Notes under the pieces: model-generated
Told to the model about the DNA's origin: nothing
Database searches by the model: none
Seen by the model: the letters and a program-made list of their open reading frames with translations, nothing else
Source: Rubrivivax sp.
Lineage (GTDB): Bacteria > Pseudomonadota > Gammaproteobacteria > Burkholderiales > Burkholderiaceae
Length of the DNA: 6,546 nucleotides
Assembly (NCBI GenBank): GCA_004211235.1
Contig: SEEY01000225.1
Coordinates: 1-6,546, forward strand
Reading direction: 5' to 3'
Program-made: the position numbers and the translations under genes
Shown: in pieces, positions 5,821-6,546 of the stretch
How the letters are laid out: each line of letters opens with the position of its first letter
Position numbering within the stretch: the first letter of the stretch is position 1

Positions 5821-6546
5821 CTATTCGGGCCGGGCCTCCCGGCCCATCAGGTGGTCGACCGCTTCACCCACGCGCAACCGGCCCTCCAGCAACGCCACCA
5901 TGCCTTCAGTGATCGGCATCTCGACCCCGGCCTCGCGAGCCCGCGCCAGCACGGTCGGCGCGCTGTAGACGCCTTCGGCCACATGGCCCAGGCGCGCCAG
6001 GATCTCCGGCAAGGCCAGGCCCTCGGCCAGCATCAGGCCGACGCGACGGTTTCGCGACAGGTCGCCGGTGGCTGTCAGCACGAGATCCCCCAGGCCCGAC
6101 AGTCCCATGAACGTCTCGACTCGCGCGCCGAGCGCGACGCCCAGGCGCAGCATTTCGGCCAGGCCCCGTGTGATGAGGGCTGCCCGGGCGTTCAGGCCCG
6201 GTGCGTCCGGCGCCACATCGGACAGGCCGTCGCAGATGCCCACTGCGATCGCCAGCACGTTCTTCACCGCACCGCCGACTTCCACGCCCACCGGATCGCT
6301 GGAGGTGTAGACCCGCAGCCGCTCGCCATGGAAGGCATCCACCGCGGCCTGAGCAAGTCCCGCATCGTCGCTGGCGGCAACCAGTGCCGTCGGCCGGCCG
6401 GCCGCCACTTCCTGCGCAAAGCTGGGACCGGACAGCACGCCGACGCGCATGGCCGGCTGCAGCTCGCGGGCGATTTCATGGCCGAGTCGGCCGGTGCCCG
6501 CCTCGAAGCCCTTGCACAGCCACAGCGCGCGCTGCGTCACCGGCAG
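5821..6546 (-). CDS. gpsA: Glycerol-3-phosphate dehydrogenase [NAD(P)+], 5' end missing
   Basis: GpsA reduces dihydroxyacetone phosphate to sn-glycerol-3-phosphate in the cytoplasm, supplying the backbone for phospholipids. The visible 241 codons are the C-terminal three quarters; the N-terminal NAD(P)-binding GxGxxG lies beyond base 6546. Numbering from the internal Met at 6540, the landmarks are LCKGFE (8-13), [11 protein letters not shown] (34-44), [13 protein letters not shown] (89-101, with conserved K93), [15 protein letters not shown] (116-130), and the two adjoining stretches [16 protein letters not shown] (145-160) and LSRNRRVG (161-168). The frame is open before that Met (codons for Leu-Pro), and the family needs about 90 more residues, so 6540 is not the start. 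Oddity: about six extra residues (SDVAPDAPG region, 107-115) separate ICDGL from LNARAAL, where the family usually has a short loop. It converges with the transporter gene across 49 nt. Confidence 0.95.
   Translation of the reverse strand: MPVTQRALWLCKGFEAGTGRLGHEIARELQPAMRVGVLSGPSFAQEVAAGRPTALVAASDDAGLAQAAVDAFHGERLRVYTSSDPVGVEVGGAVKNVLAIAVGICDGLSDVAPDAPGLNARAALITRGLAEMLRLGVALGARVETFMGLSGLGDLVLTATGDLSRNRRVGLMLAEGLALPEILARLGHVAEGVYSAPTVLARAREAGVEMPITEGMVALLEGRLRVGEAVDHLMGREARPE
5827..5845. terminator. 8-bp GC hairpin overlapping the gpsA 3' end
   Basis: GGGCCGGG, loop CCT, CCCGGCCC is a perfect 8-bp all-GC stem with a 3-nt loop. It ends 3 nt before the gpsA stop codon (TAG, 5823-5821), so the hairpin is itself coding (part of GREARPE). 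Its position between convergent genes suits a bidirectional stop or RNA 3'-end protector. It lacks a T-tract in both directions. Confidence 0.35.

Noticed and set aside
6538..6540. ATG at 6540 as the gpsA start.
   Set aside because: The frame stays open to the window edge, and the NAD(P)-binding N-terminus required by the family would be missing; this Met is internal.

Overview
The window is ordinary high-GC chromosome from a betaproteobacterium, most likely of the order Burkholderiales. The reasons are the strong G/C preference at third codon positions, the cytochrome c oxidase type (subunit II with a fused cytochrome c domain, subunit I with a His-rich leader), and the run of gpsA, trmL, comF, a BioC-like methyltransferase and coxB-ctaD. 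I recall this neighbourhood from Burkholderiales genomes but could not check it here. No mobile element, CRISPR array, tRNA or rRNA was seen.

Left third, minus strand (1-1909): coxB then ctaD, 27 nt apart. They encode subunits II and I of an aa3-type terminal oxidase, and ctaD runs off the left edge. Ahead of coxB is a 188-nt gap (1910-2097) with a possible -10 box and two separate perfect 14-bp palindromes. This is the most structured non-coding stretch in the window.

Middle (2098-3800): a BioC-like class I methyltransferase on the minus strand and comF on the plus strand diverge from only 23 bp. The core of that spacer is a quasi-symmetric AT-rich site that could serve as the -10 box in both directions. 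The methyltransferase has lost the glycine-rich SAM-binding motif I, so it may be a pseudoenzyme or have a different role.

Right half (3045-6546): comF, trmL (tRNA wobble 2'-O-methyltransferase) and a SulP-family anion transporter follow head to tail with 21- and 27-nt gaps, probably as one transcript. All three lie in the same reading frame. They converge on gpsA (glycerol-3-phosphate dehydrogenase, minus strand, 5' end outside the window). The 49-nt convergent gap and the end of gpsA contain GC-rich hairpins without T-tracts.

The genes have largely unrelated housekeeping roles: respiration, tRNA modification, anion transport, phospholipid precursor synthesis, and a competence-family phosphoribosyltransferase. 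No new multi-gene system is evident. The points most worth following up are the coxB leader palindromes, the symmetric divergent promoter, the degenerate methyltransferase, and small oddities in CtaD and GpsA.
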